Below are positions 1-9,591 of a stretch of DNA of 58,300 nucleotides, one piece after another. Origin of the DNA: an uncultured Bacteroidota bacterium (GTDB taxonomy: Bacteria; Bacteroidota; Bacteroidia; Flavobacteriales; Flavobacteriaceae); assembly GCA_902557655.1 (NCBI GenBank), contig CACEAZ010000009.1, positions 1-58,300 on the forward strand. The letters run 5' to 3'. The number at the start of each line of letters is the position of its first letter. The stretch's first letter is position 1. The notes beneath the pieces are model-generated. The model worked only from the letters and a program-made list of their open reading frames with translations, was not told where the DNA came from and made no database searches. A program made the translations under genes and the position numbers.

Positions 1-1
1 A

Positions 2-952
2 AAAGATGTTCATAGGGATTTTAAAAATCCTAAATTACGCTCCATATTGGAGTTTCCAGTTTTATTTTTAGGAGCAAAAGCCTCAAATACACCAGCCTTT
101 TACAATTTTATGAATTATGCAGATTTTGGTATTGGCACATTTCAACCACCAAATGGATTTCATGATTTGGTTAATGCAATGGTAGATTTGGGTAAGTCAT
201 TAGGGGTTAAATACAAAGTCAACCACGAACTTTCAAAAATCAATGTTAGGAACAAAAAAGTTGAGAATATTGTCATAAATGATAAATCAACAGTTTGTGA
301 CTTAATTTTATCAGGTGCTGATTATCATCACACAGAAAGCTTATTACCCATTAGATCTAGACAATACAAAGAAAAATATTGGAAATCTAGGGTCTTTGCA
401 CCCTCCTCTTTACTTTTTTATGTAGGCTTTAATAAAAAATTAAAAAATGTTCATCATCACAATCTGATATTTGATACGGATTTCAATAAACATGCTGAAG
501 AAATTTACGATTCCCCCAAATGGCCAACGGACCCACTTTTTTATGCAAATTTTACCTCTAAAACAAATAGTAAAACTGCACCAGAAGGTTCTGAAAATGC
601 ATTTTTTTTAATACCCATAGCAATTGATCTTATCGACAAAGAGGAGACAAGGGATAAGTATTTTGAAAAAATTATTAAGAAAATGGAACTCTACACAGGT
701 CAAGATCTTAGAGATTCCATAACATATAAAAGGAGTTTTTGTGTAAATGACTTTAAGAATGAATACAATTCCTATGGTGGAAATGCATATGGCTTGGCCA
801 ACACATTATTTCAAACTGCATTCTTGAGGCCAAATATTAAAAGTAAATTGGTACAAAATTTGTATTTCTGTGGTCAACTCACTGTTCCAGGGCCTGGTGT
901 ACCGCCTGCTGTTGTTTCTGGTGAGTTAGTTGCTAATTTGATTAATAAATAA
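2..952 (+). CDS. crtI: Phytoene desaturase, C-terminal part (left-truncated)
   Basis: This is the C-terminal 316 residues of a CrtI-type FAD-dependent phytoene desaturase, which dehydrogenates phytoene towards lycopene. The frame is open to the left edge, so the true start lies outside the window; the TTG at 47 is internal, because the residues before it (HRDFKNPKLRSI) already fit the family. The C-terminus has the flavin-contacting signature NLYFCGQLTVPGPGVPPAV followed by a helix (SGELVANLI), as in bacterial CrtI. It heads the visible part of the crtI-crtB-crtZ-crtY cluster, 31 bp before crtB. The family is clear; product specificity (number of desaturation steps) cannot be read from the fragment. 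Confidence 0.93.
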   Translation, partial: KDVHRDFKNPKLRSILEFPVLFLGAKASNTPAFYNFMNYADFGIGTFQPPNGFHDLVNAMVDLGKSLGVKYKVNHELSKINVRNKKVENIVINDKSTVCDLILSGADYHHTESLLPIRSRQYKEKYWKSRVFAPSSLLFYVGFNKKLKNVHHHNLIFDTDFNKHAEEIYDSPKWPTDPLFYANFTSKTNSKTAPEGSENAFFLIPIAIDLIDKEETRDKYFEKIIKKMELYTGQDLRDSITYKRSFCVNDFKNEYNSYGGNAYGLANTLFQTAFLRPNIKSKLVQNLYFCGQLTVPGPGVPPAVVSGELVANLINK

Positions 953-983
953 TAATTTATCTTTAAATTGTAAAAAAATTCTA

Positions 984-1823
984 ATGAAAAACATTTTCGA
1001 CGAAGTATCATACAGTTGTAGTGAAAAAGTTACCAAAACATATAGCACATCTTTTTCATTAGCAACAAGACTTCTTTCTGAAAATATCAGAAGAGATATT
1101 TACAATATTTATGGCTTTGTTAGATTTGCAGATGAAATTGTAGACTCTTTCCATGATTATGATAAAAAAGAATTATTTAAAGATTTTTCTTTAGACCTAG
1201 ACAAAGCCCTAAAAAATAAAATTCATTTAAACCCAATCTTAAATTCATTTCAACATACCTTCCACAAGTATGACATTGACATTAGTTTAGTTGATGCTTT
1301 TATGAAAAGTATGAAAATGGACTTAAGTAAAAAGAAATACTCTACTGTTAAAGAATTTAAAGAATACATTTATGGATCCGCAGATGTGGTTGGACTTATG
1401 TGTTTAAAAGTCTTTGTACAGGGAAATAAAAAACTATATTTAAATCTTAAGGAAAATGCAATGAGTTTAGGTTCTGCTTTTCAAAAAGTTAATTTCCTTA
1501 GAGATTTAAAAGCCGATAAGGAAGATTTAAACAGGTCTTATTTTCCAAATACAAGTTTTAAAAACTTAGACGAAAAAGATAAAGATTTTATAATCTCTGA
1601 TATTGAAAATGATTTTTCAAAAGGACTTGAAGGAATAAAGAACCTCCCCATAGAAGCAAAATTTGGAGTTTTTATGGCATACAGATATTATAATCAACTA
1701 CTCAAAAAATTAAAGAAAACGCCTGCAACAGAAATTATAAATAGAAGAATTAGGGTTCCTAATCTAAAAAAATTAGAACTTCTTACTAGAAGTTATGTAA
1801 AATATCAGCTAAACCTACTTTAA
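984..1823 (+). CDS. crtB: Phytoene synthase
   Basis: A 279-residue squalene/phytoene synthase that condenses two geranylgeranyl diphosphates into phytoene, the first committed carotenoid step. Both aspartate-rich, Mg-diphosphate-binding regions are visible: ADEIVD (D50-D54, with the preceding FVRF) and FLRDLKADKEDLNRSYFP from about residue 171. Length is normal for bacterial CrtB. Its TAA stop shares its last base with the ATG of crtZ (TAATG), which points to translational coupling. The substrate is inferred from the neighbouring carotenoid genes. Confidence 0.95.
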   Translation: MKNIFDEVSYSCSEKVTKTYSTSFSLATRLLSENIRRDIYNIYGFVRFADEIVDSFHDYDKKELFKDFSLDLDKALKNKIHLNPILNSFQHTFHKYDIDISLVDAFMKSMKMDLSKKKYSTVKEFKEYIYGSADVVGLMCLKVFVQGNKKLYLNLKENAMSLGSAFQKVNFLRDLKADKEDLNRSYFPNTSFKNLDEKDKDFIISDIENDFSKGLEGIKNLPIEAKFGVFMAYRYYNQLLKKLKKTPATEIINRRIRVPNLKKLELLTRSYVKYQLNLL

Positions 1824-2278
1824 TGAATATACTATTACAAATTTTAATATTTTTTATCACTTTTTGCTTCATGGAATTTATGGCTTGGTTTTCTCATAAA
1901 TACATCATGCACGGATTTTTATGGACATTGCACAAAGACCACCACAATCAAAACCTCAAGACCTCTTGGTGGGAAAGAAATGATTTATTTTTTGTTTTCT
2001 ATGCTGTTGTTAGTATGATATGTTTTTATTCTCAGGTTGAATTAGGATTTAGTTTTGGTTTTTCTATAGGTTTTGGAATTATGGCCTACGGGCTTACCTA
2101 TTTTATTGTTCACGATATTTTTATTCATCAGAGATTTAAATTCTTACGCAAAGCAAATAATTGGTATGCCAAGGGTGTCAGAAAGGCACACAAAATGCAT
2201 CACGCTAATATCAAAAAAAATGGTGGGGAAAGTTTTGGAATGTTATTTCCTCCGTTAAAATACTTCAAAAAGAACTAA
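1823..2278 (+). CDS. crtZ: Beta-carotene 3-hydroxylase
   Basis: A 151-residue membrane di-iron hydroxylase of the CrtZ type, which adds 3- and 3'-hydroxyls to beta-carotene to give zeaxanthin. The histidine boxes are all present: HKYIMH (H25, H30), HKDHH (H37, H40, H41), HDIFIH (H97, H102) and HKMHH (H123, H126, H127). Two hydrophobic segments precede and separate them. The start codon overlaps the crtB stop by one base and crtY follows after 18 bp. A related fatty-acid or sterol hydroxylase is possible in principle, but length and context favour CrtZ. Confidence 0.93.
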   Translation: MNILLQILIFFITFCFMEFMAWFSHKYIMHGFLWTLHKDHHNQNLKTSWWERNDLFFVFYAVVSMICFYSQVELGFSFGFSIGFGIMAYGLTYFIVHDIFIHQRFKFLRKANNWYAKGVRKAHKMHHANIKKNGGESFGMLFPPLKYFKKN

Positions 2279-2296
2279 TTATCTTAATAAATTTTC

Positions 2297-3454
2297 ATGA
2301 AACAAAACCATTATGATTATATAATAGTTGGTGGCGGAGTTTCTGGTTTACACTTATCTTATAGTTTTATTAATGATGAATATTTTAAGAATCATAAAAT
2401 ATTAGTAATTGATAATTCAAAGTCCAAAAAACAAAATAATTCTTTTTCATTTTGGGAAAAAGGTATAGGGAAATGGGACTCCATTCTTGAAAACAAATGG
2501 AGTAAAGGGAAATTTCATTCTAAATTTGGAAGTATAGAAATGGATTTTTCCGATTACAACTATAAAACTCTCAATTCATTTAGTTTTTCAAATTTTGTTA
2601 AGAAAAATTTAAAACAGAACAATCAAATCAAGTTAGTAAAAGATACTATTCTGAAAATTCGACAAGAAAATAAGAAGCTTATTGTAGTTGGAAATAAAAA
2701 AAACTATTATGCAAATCATGTCTTTGATTCTAGGCTTAATAAAAGATTTAAAAAGGAATACAATAATTATACTTCACTTAAACAGCATTTTCTAGGTTGG
2801 GTTGTAAGAACAAAAGAAGCTAAATTTAATAAGGATTCTTTTGTTTTTATGGATTACAGAATAAGAGATAAAAATCATACAGCCTTCACATATGTTTTAC
2901 CTTTTAAAGAAAATGAAGCTTTAATCGAACACACATATTTTTCTAAAAATAAGTGCGAAAAAAAAGTATATGAAAATTACATTAAAGATTATATGAATAA
3001 TTATTATCATACATCTGATTATGAGGTAATCAAGTCTGAATTTGGAGTAATACCAATGACTTCTTATCCGTTTTATAGAGATTCAACAAAAAATATAACA
3101 AAAATTGGATCTGCAGGTGGCTGGATTAAACCCTCTACAGGTTATTCTTTTAAGAACTGTGAAAAAAATTCATTAAAAATATTAGAAAACATTAAAAAAG
3201 GTAAGAGCTTAACAATACATTCAAAGCCAAAATATAAATTTTTAGATAATATACTACTTGGAGTTTTATCTCAATACAACCACTTGGGTGAAATGATTTT
3301 TTATAAAATGATTAAGAAAAATAAAACTGATAAAGTCCTTCGTTTTTTAGATGAGGAAAGCAGCCTCCTTGATGACATAAATATTATTCTTTCGTTAAAG
3401 TCTAAAGAGTTTATTAAAGTTTTTTTTCAAAGCTTTTATAAAAAAGCATTATAA
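2297..3454 (+). CDS. crtY: Lycopene beta-cyclase
   Basis: A 385-residue flavoprotein of the lycopene cyclase family, which converts lycopene to beta-carotene. The N-terminus has the dinucleotide-binding signature [13 protein letters not shown] (residues 9-21), followed by a basic, low-complexity middle region, and a family-like [14 protein letters not shown] motif at about residue 270. It is the last gene of the cluster. Its stop codon overlaps the 3' end of aconitase on the opposite strand by 6 bp, leaving no room for a separate terminator. No beta-carotene dioxygenase or rhodopsin gene follows in this window, so the predicted end product is zeaxanthin. Confidence 0.93.
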   Translation: MKQNHYDYIIVGGGVSGLHLSYSFINDEYFKNHKILVIDNSKSKKQNNSFSFWEKGIGKWDSILENKWSKGKFHSKFGSIEMDFSDYNYKTLNSFSFSNFVKKNLKQNNQIKLVKDTILKIRQENKKLIVVGNKKNYYANHVFDSRLNKRFKKEYNNYTSLKQHFLGWVVRTKEAKFNKDSFVFMDYRIRDKNHTAFTYVLPFKENEALIEHTYFSKNKCEKKVYENYIKDYMNNYYHTSDYEVIKSEFGVIPMTSYPFYRDSTKNITKIGSAGGWIKPSTGYSFKNCEKNSLKILENIKKGKSLTIHSKPKYKFLDNILLGVLSQYNHLGEMIFYKMIKKNKTDKVLRFLDEESSLLDDINIILSLKSKEFIKVFFQSFYKKAL

Positions 3455-5707
3455 ATTTTCTTTTTTTATAAGATTTAAAGCTGACCCTTCATCATACCAT
3501 TCGATTTGAGACTTATTGTAAGTGTGGTTCAAGAAAATTATATCTTTCGTACCATCAGAATGATTCACTAGAAGCTCAAGTTGTTTTCCAGCAGAAAAAC
3601 TATCTAAGTTGACGAAAGTGAATAAGTCATCTTCCATGATTAAATCATAATCTTTCTCATTTGAGAATGTTAAAGCTAACATTCCTTGCTTTTTAAGGTT
3701 GGTTTCGTGTATTCTAGCAAAAGATTTAACAATAACAGCACAAACACCTAAATGACGTGGCTCCATTGCAGCATGTTCCCTGGATGATCCTTCTCCATAA
3801 TTATGATCACCAACTACAACGGTTTTAATATTATTAGACTTATACTCTCTTTGAGTATCTGGAACTCCCCCATAGTCTCCGTTTAAATGATTTTTAATGA
3901 AATTTGTTTTCATATTAAAGCTATTCACAGCTCCAATTAAACAATTATTAGAAATATTATCCAGATGTCCTCTATACCTCAACCATGGTCCTGCCATAGA
4001 TATGTGGTCGGTTGTACATTTTCCATGAGCTTTTATTAATAGCCTAGCATCTTTTATCTCTCTACCAATCGGTAAAAATGGCTCTAAGAGCTGTAATCTT
4101 TCAGATTTTGGGTCAACAGAAACAACTACTTTACTACCATCTTTTTCTGGTTCAATATATCCTGAGTCTTCACAATCAAATCCGTCACTTGGCAATTCAA
4201 CACCTACAGGAGGATCAAGCATAACTTCTTCTCCTAATTCATTTAAGAGCTTATCTTTTGTTGGATCAAAATCTAATTTACCTGCTATAGCAATGGCAGC
4301 AACAATTTCAGGTGAACCAACAAATGCATGTGTATTTGGATTTCCGTCAGCTCTTTTAGAAAAGTTTCTATTAAATGAATGAACTATTGTGTTTTTTTCT
4401 TGGCCTTTTAAATCACTTCTATCCCATTGCCCGATACAAGGCCCACAAGCATTTGTAAATATAGTGGCATTCAAATCTTCGAAGATTTTTAAAATTCCGT
4501 CTCTTTCAGCAGTATACCTTACCTGTTCTGAACCCGGATTTATTCCAAAATCAGATTTGGTAATTAAATTCTTATCAATAGCTTGTTTAGCTATTGAAGC
4601 TGCCCTTGTTAAATCTTCATAGGATGAATTTGTACATGAACCTATTAAACCCCAGTCAACTTTTAACGGCCAATCATTTTCTTTTGCTTTATCTCCAATT
4701 TCTGAAACAGGAGTTGCTAGATCTGGTGTAAATGGACCATTTAAATGAGGCTTTAACTCAGAAAGATTAATTTCAATAACCTGGTCAAAATATTTTTCAG
4801 GATCATCATAAACATCAGGATCTGCAGTAAGATAATCTTTTATTTTATTTGCCTCTTCCGCAACATCAACCCTATCAGTTGATTTTAAATATCTTTCCAT
4901 AGACTCGTCATACCCAAAAGTAGAAGTAGTTGCTCCAACTTCTGCCCCCATATTACAAATCGTACCTTTACCGGTACATGATAGAGATTTAGCACCAGGG
5001 CCAAAATATTCAATAATACAACCGGTTCCACCTTTAACAGTTAAAATTCCTGCAACTTTTAAAATAACATCTTTAGCTGAAGTCCAGCCATTTAACTCCC
5101 CTACTAATTTTACGCCGATAATCTTGGGAAATTTTAACTCCCATGGCATTCCAGCCATAACGTCTACTGCATCTGCTCCTCCAACGCCAATTGCAACCAT
5201 ACCCAAACCACCAGCGTTTACAGTGTGTGAATCTGTACCAATCATCATCCCACCAGGGAAAGCATAATTTTCTAAAACTACTTGATGTATAATCCCGGCG
5301 CCAGGTTTCCAAAAACCAATTCCGTACTTGTTTGAAACATTCTTTAAAAACTCAAAAACCTCATTACTTACTTTATTAGCCTGAAATAAGTCTTCTTTAG
5401 CACCCATTTTAGCTTGAATTAGGTGATCACAATGAACAGTAGTAGGAACAGCAACTTTTTGTTTACCTGCCTGCATAAATTGTAATAATGCCATTTGAGC
5501 AGTAGCATCTTGGCAAGCAATTCTGTCAGGTTTAAAATCTACATAATCTTTACCTCTTTTAAAAGATTTATTTGTTTGACTCCATAAGTGTGAGTATAGG
5601 ATCTTTTCAGACAATGAAAGAGGTTTATTAACTATACTTCTAACATTATCAACATTTTTTACAATGTTAGAGTAAACCTTTTTTATCATTTCAGTATCAA
5701 ACGCCAT
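3449..5707 (-). CDS. acnA: Aconitate hydratase (mitochondrial type)
   Basis: A 752-residue aconitase, isomerising citrate to isocitrate via cis-aconitate in the TCA cycle in the cytoplasm. The three [4Fe-4S] cysteines are visible in SCTNSS (about residue 358) and ACGPCIG (about 420 and 423). The swivel domain carries [15 protein letters not shown] and [19 protein letters not shown]. Length matches the roughly 750-residue mitochondrial-like type common in Bacteroidota rather than the larger AcnA or AcnB; the symbol is used loosely. It starts 21 bp after the surA-like gene, so it is probably co-transcribed with the chaperone genes. Confidence 0.95.
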   Translation of the reverse strand: MAFDTEMIKKVYSNIVKNVDNVRSIVNKPLSLSEKILYSHLWSQTNKSFKRGKDYVDFKPDRIACQDATAQMALLQFMQAGKQKVAVPTTVHCDHLIQAKMGAKEDLFQANKVSNEVFEFLKNVSNKYGIGFWKPGAGIIHQVVLENYAFPGGMMIGTDSHTVNAGGLGMVAIGVGGADAVDVMAGMPWELKFPKIIGVKLVGELNGWTSAKDVILKVAGILTVKGGTGCIIEYFGPGAKSLSCTGKGTICNMGAEVGATTSTFGYDESMERYLKSTDRVDVAEEANKIKDYLTADPDVYDDPEKYFDQVIEINLSELKPHLNGPFTPDLATPVSEIGDKAKENDWPLKVDWGLIGSCTNSSYEDLTRAASIAKQAIDKNLITKSDFGINPGSEQVRYTAERDGILKIFEDLNATIFTNACGPCIGQWDRSDLKGQEKNTIVHSFNRNFSKRADGNPNTHAFVGSPEIVAAIAIAGKLDFDPTKDKLLNELGEEVMLDPPVGVELPSDGFDCEDSGYIEPEKDGSKVVVSVDPKSERLQLLEPFLPIGREIKDARLLIKAHGKCTTDHISMAGPWLRYRGHLDNISNNCLIGAVNSFNMKTNFIKNHLNGDYGGVPDTQREYKSNNIKTVVVGDHNYGEGSSREHAAMEPRHLGVCAVIVKSFARIHETNLKKQGMLALTFSNEKDYDLIMEDDLFTFVNLDSFSAGKQLELLVNHSDGTKDIIFLNHTYNKSQIEWYDEGSALNLIKKENL

Positions 5708-5728
5708 ATCTTATTTTAGTTTATAAAG

Positions 5729-7078
5729 TTAATTTTTTAACCAATTACTAAAGAAATCACAACTTCCAAAATCATTACTTATATTAATGTAAGTATCAAA
5801 GATTTTTTCATTTTGCCATTTTTCAATTTCTTTTAATTGTTTATTCTGTAATGCTAATTTTTGAATCTTAATATAATCCTTAGAAAAATCAGCAACATGC
5901 TCGTCATACCTGTTTGAAACAGTTAATATTTTAAATTTTACTGGATTATATCTGTCTTCATCTTGAAACACAATACTAACTTCACCCTCTTTCAAATTAG
6001 CTATTTGGGCATATAATTCGGGATCCATCTTAGTCAATTCAAAATTATAATCTTGTGTTTCAGGGTTAATTAATAGTCCACCATCAAATCTTGTTTCTAC
6101 TTCATCACTAGCTTCAATGGCAGCATCAGCAAAGGAAATTTCACCAGAGACAATTCTTTCTCTTACATTTACCAATCTGCTTTTTGTTTCTTGAATTTCT
6201 TTTTGACTAAATTTTGGTCTTAATAATATTGTTCTAATATCATATTCTTGACCTCTAATCTTTTCGAGATAGATTATAAAAAACCCATATTCTGTTTCGA
6301 AAGGTTCAGAAATTTCACCTTCAGATAATGAAAAAGCGACTTCGTTAAATCTCTTAACCATAGGGGAGTTTTTACGGTTAATTGAATATTTTCCACCTTT
6401 GGTTCTGGAGCCAGGGTCTTCACTATACAATACAGCTTTTGAAATAAAACTTGCACCGTTATCAATTACATCTGCTTTAAAATCTTTTAATCTATTAATA
6501 ACATTTTGTTTTTCCTGTTGACTAACTTTAGGATAAACTACTATTTGAGAAACTCTTAGCTCGGTACCAAAGACAGGTCTGTCACTTTTAGGAATAGAAT
6601 TAAAAAACTGTCTAACTTCTTCCGGGGTTATTTCAATCTCTTCAATTATAGATTGTTGCATCTTTTTGGCTAGCTCAGAATTTTTATTAAGTTCAAACAT
6701 TTCGGATCTTAACTCTTGTTCAGAATCTTTTTTATAATATTCTAAGAGCTTATCCATTGAACCTATTTGTTGAGCAAATGCATTAACCTGCTGATCGACA
6801 TAGGATTGTATTTCTGCTTGATTAACCTCAATACTATCCTGAATAGCGTGATGCTGATATAACTTATCTTCTAAGAGTTTACCAAACACTTGACATTTTG
6901 ATATATTTTCCATTGAAACACCCGAAACTCTAAGTTGTGTAAACTGTTTATCTATATCAGACTCGAGAACAACAAAATCACCAATCACAGCAGCAACACC
7001 ATCAATTTTTTCTCGCTCTTGGGAAAATAAAAATTGTGACAAAAAAAACAGAACAGTTAATAATTTTATATTTCTCAT
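5729..7078 (-). CDS. surA: SurA-like periplasmic peptidyl-prolyl isomerase
   Basis: A 449-residue exported protein with a signal peptide (LLTVLFFLSQFLFSQ) and the SurA layout: an N-terminal chaperone helical region with IDGVAAVIGDFVVLESDID, then a parvulin domain at roughly 175-275 (ELRVSQIVVYP, SEDPGSRTKGGKYS, FETEYGFFIIYLEKI), then a diverged second parvulin-like domain. SurA proteins escort unfolded outer-membrane proteins through the periplasm. It lies 2 bp after the unknown lipoprotein gene and 21 bp before aconitase. The family is clear; clients, perhaps T9SS and beta-barrel proteins, are inferred. Confidence 0.9.
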   Translation of the reverse strand: MRNIKLLTVLFFLSQFLFSQEREKIDGVAAVIGDFVVLESDIDKQFTQLRVSGVSMENISKCQVFGKLLEDKLYQHHAIQDSIEVNQAEIQSYVDQQVNAFAQQIGSMDKLLEYYKKDSEQELRSEMFELNKNSELAKKMQQSIIEEIEITPEEVRQFFNSIPKSDRPVFGTELRVSQIVVYPKVSQQEKQNVINRLKDFKADVIDNGASFISKAVLYSEDPGSRTKGGKYSINRKNSPMVKRFNEVAFSLSEGEISEPFETEYGFFIIYLEKIRGQEYDIRTILLRPKFSQKEIQETKSRLVNVRERIVSGEISFADAAIEASDEVETRFDGGLLINPETQDYNFELTKMDPELYAQIANLKEGEVSIVFQDEDRYNPVKFKILTVSNRYDEHVADFSKDYIKIQKLALQNKQLKEIEKWQNEKIFDTYINISNDFGSCDFFSNWLKN

Positions 7079-7080
7079 AT

Positions 7081-7914
7081 TTAATAAATCTCTAATTTAT
7101 TGTTTAATAATGCATCTTTAAGAATATTAGTCTTAATACTTAACATTACCTCTTTTTTTCTTTGATTTAATGACATATACTCTAGTGTTGATAATACATT
7201 TTCAATGGGCGATATCTCACCTTTTTTAGCTGAATCAACTATTTTAATCAAATATAAACTTAATGAGTCTTTGTATTGATAAAAATTATAATTTTTTAAG
7301 CTTCGGTAAGAGTAAGAATTTAAAAAATCAAACTCATTAAGTAGTTTTTTTTCAGAAACCCATGTTTTTGTGTCAAAGGAATATTTGTTATATCTATATG
7401 AAATTGAATCTAAAAAATATTGATCTTTATCATTAAATCTTCTTACTCTTTTTCTAATCTCATAAGTGTCAGAAAAATCTTGAGGCAATTCGACAAAAAT
7501 CAATCTGTATATGTCTTCATTTAACAAAAAGAGATTTTTATTGCTGTCAAATAAAGATTGAATTTCTGATGAATCCACCTCTAAATTAATTGTAGAATTT
7601 ACCAAGGCTTCTAAATACGAATCAGATAAAAGATCTGAACGATAATCTTCGACCAATGACTCTATCTCGTTTAATCTAGATTCATCTAAATTTAGTTTGG
7701 CTCGTTCAATTAATATTTTCTTAATTGCCCAATTATTTATGACATTATTAGCTCTAACTATAGAGTCCTCTTCAGAGTAATTTGTCATCAACTCCGAAAA
7801 ATCACTTTTATTTAAATATGAATCATTGAATCTGGCTACATTCATCCCTTCATCATCACCAGTCATTTTGCAACCTAGAAACAGAATTGATACTATGATA
7901 AAGAACTTATTCAT
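7081..7914 (-). CDS. Lipoprotein of unknown function in chaperone operon
   Basis: A 277-residue predicted lipoprotein: a short hydrophobic N-terminus ends in the lipobox LFLGC (Cys at about residue 15) followed by KMTGDDEG. The rest is helix-rich and charged, with no parvulin motif that I can recognise. Its early segment (FNDSYLNKSDFSELMTNYSEED) resembles the N-terminal chaperone part of PpiC/SurA proteins, and it sits between two parvulin genes, overlapping the upstream one by 8 bp. A catalysis-free chaperone partner is a reasonable inference, but I cannot assign a function from sequence. Confidence 0.8.
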   Translation of the reverse strand: MNKFFIIVSILFLGCKMTGDDEGMNVARFNDSYLNKSDFSELMTNYSEEDSIVRANNVINNWAIKKILIERAKLNLDESRLNEIESLVEDYRSDLLSDSYLEALVNSTINLEVDSSEIQSLFDSNKNLFLLNEDIYRLIFVELPQDFSDTYEIRKRVRRFNDKDQYFLDSISYRYNKYSFDTKTWVSEKKLLNEFDFLNSYSYRSLKNYNFYQYKDSLSLYLIKIVDSAKKGEISPIENVLSTLEYMSLNQRKKEVMLSIKTNILKDALLNNKLEIY

Positions 7915-9541
7915 GTGAATACATTTTTTTTATCCTTCGCAAAGCCTTTTTATTGATTAAAACAGGGTATTTTAATTTTAATTCTTTTATCCATTCTAAT
8001 TCTAGTTTTTCCTGGTAGTCTCCTATTATTTTTCCTTTATCAGATTCGAAGGACTCATAACTAGTACTGTTTTTGTTGTAGAAGTCTCTTAATTTAAGTG
8101 AATCACTTTCATTGTAAGTCCATATTTTATCCTGCATCAAATTAAAAAGCAACAACCCCTCTCTGTATTCGTTTAGCACATTTCTATAATCAGAATTTTC
8201 ATTTTCTAAATTATCTTTATAGATTTTTAGCATTTTTGAATTTAAGAATGATCTATACTTTTCTCTTAAAACATTGTGGAGAGATTTTTTAGGGCTTTTA
8301 GATTGATTATTTTCTAAATAATCAGCAAAATCAAGTAGCGAATAAGTTTTGTTTAGAATAGAAACCATCTCAATCGTATTACCAATTCCTTCAGGCATTT
8401 TCCAATTTGCACCAAGAAAAGAATCATCAACTATCGAATCAAAATATTTTAAGTTCTTGTTTTCATACGTTAGATTATATTTTGTCAATAGAGATTTGTA
8501 AAAAGAATTTGAAACAAAATCAAACCTGGAACTTTTTTTAAGTTTATTTAATAACTGATTCTTAATTTCTTCAAATGTTTTTACATTCTTTTTGGAATAT
8601 AATTTTATAATATGTAATCCGTATTTTGTCTCAATTACTTTTGATATATCTCCAGCATTTTTTAAACTAAAAGCAGCATTTTCAAAAGGAATAGAATTAA
8701 TTTGACCACTAGAGAATGAATTCATTCTACCTCCTTTAAATGCCGAGTTTTTATCTTCAGAATATTTTTTTGCTAAGTATTCAAAACTTGAACCCTTGTT
8801 GATTGAATCAAGTATAGAATTAATTTTCTCTACTGAATTTTCTTTTGACTTATAAATCATAATATGACCTACATTTATTTCTCCAAGTGAAGGTCTTTTA
8901 TCATGAACCCTAATTATATGAAAACCAAACCTTGTTTTGAATGGTAATGAAACTTCACCGATTTGAGTATCATATGCTACATTTTCAAAATTGTATATCA
9001 TTTTAAAAGCAGAAAAATATCCTAAATCTTCGACAATATATTTATTGTTTTTATTATGTTTTTTATTGAAATTGTCGATGTTTAATTCTAAAAAATCGTT
9101 TCTAAAATTTTTTAACTTTTCAATTACTTTAATTGAATCTTTATCTGATTCACTGTGTCTTATTAAAACATGGGAAACCTTAACTTCATATTTAGTTCTT
9201 TCGTATGCTTCTTTAAGAAATTTTTCTTGGGTTTCTTTATCTGTCAAGTAAGAGTTTTGTAATTGTTTTGCATATTTATTTAACTCTTTTAGATAGGTAT
9301 TTTCCTTGTGCAGCTCTAAACTATATGCTTCAGCCAATTTCAATTTGTAATTAATAAATAAATCTAAGTAAGTCTGAACGTCTCTCTGATCTGAATCTTT
9401 AATCAGATCAATATTTTTATTATACACCCTATGAAACTCATCCACATAAACAGGGCTTTCGCTTACAGTAAATAGTACATCTTTTTCATTTTGAGAAAAA
9501 GAAAAAGAAAAAAAGAAAAAAAACAGAAATATCTTGTTCAT
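7907..9541 (-). CDS. Periplasmic peptidyl-prolyl isomerase with two parvulin domains
   Basis: A 544-residue exported PpiC-type protein. After a very hydrophobic signal peptide (FLFFFFFSFSFSQ) come an N-terminal chaperone segment, then two parvulin domains: one at about 120-212 (VKVSHVLIRH to TRFGFHIIRVHDKRP) and one at about 222-320 (INVGHIMIYK, KYSEDKNSAFKGGRMNSF, TKYGLHIIKLYSKK). The C-terminal 200 residues are helical and unassigned. It opens a run of three chaperone-like genes and starts 50 bp after guaB on the same strand. A TAnnTTTG element ends 17 nt before its ATG, so it may have its own promoter. Confidence 0.88.
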   Translation of the reverse strand: MNKIFLFFFFFSFSFSQNEKDVLFTVSESPVYVDEFHRVYNKNIDLIKDSDQRDVQTYLDLFINYKLKLAEAYSLELHKENTYLKELNKYAKQLQNSYLTDKETQEKFLKEAYERTKYEVKVSHVLIRHSESDKDSIKVIEKLKNFRNDFLELNIDNFNKKHNKNNKYIVEDLGYFSAFKMIYNFENVAYDTQIGEVSLPFKTRFGFHIIRVHDKRPSLGEINVGHIMIYKSKENSVEKINSILDSINKGSSFEYLAKKYSEDKNSAFKGGRMNSFSSGQINSIPFENAAFSLKNAGDISKVIETKYGLHIIKLYSKKNVKTFEEIKNQLLNKLKKSSRFDFVSNSFYKSLLTKYNLTYENKNLKYFDSIVDDSFLGANWKMPEGIGNTIEMVSILNKTYSLLDFADYLENNQSKSPKKSLHNVLREKYRSFLNSKMLKIYKDNLENENSDYRNVLNEYREGLLLFNLMQDKIWTYNESDSLKLRDFYNKNSTSYESFESDKGKIIGDYQEKLELEWIKELKLKYPVLINKKALRRIKKMYSHE

Positions 9542-9558
9542 AGAATTACATTAGATGG

Positions 9559-9566
9559 CAAAAATA
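9559..9566 (-). promoter_or_regulatory. Candidate -7 element for the PpiC-type gene
   Basis: On the minus strand this reads TATTTTTG, an exact match to the Bacteroidetes -7 consensus TAnnTTTG, ending 17 nt before the ATG at 9541. I do not find a well-spaced -33 TTG, so the call rests on the -7 element and its position. Confidence 0.4.
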
Positions 9567-9591
9567 AAAATATATAAACAATTTAAAATAT

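Noticed and set aside
2073-2258. A 61-codon frame inside crtZ
   Set aside because: It overlaps the histidine-box part of crtZ in another frame and has no independent support.
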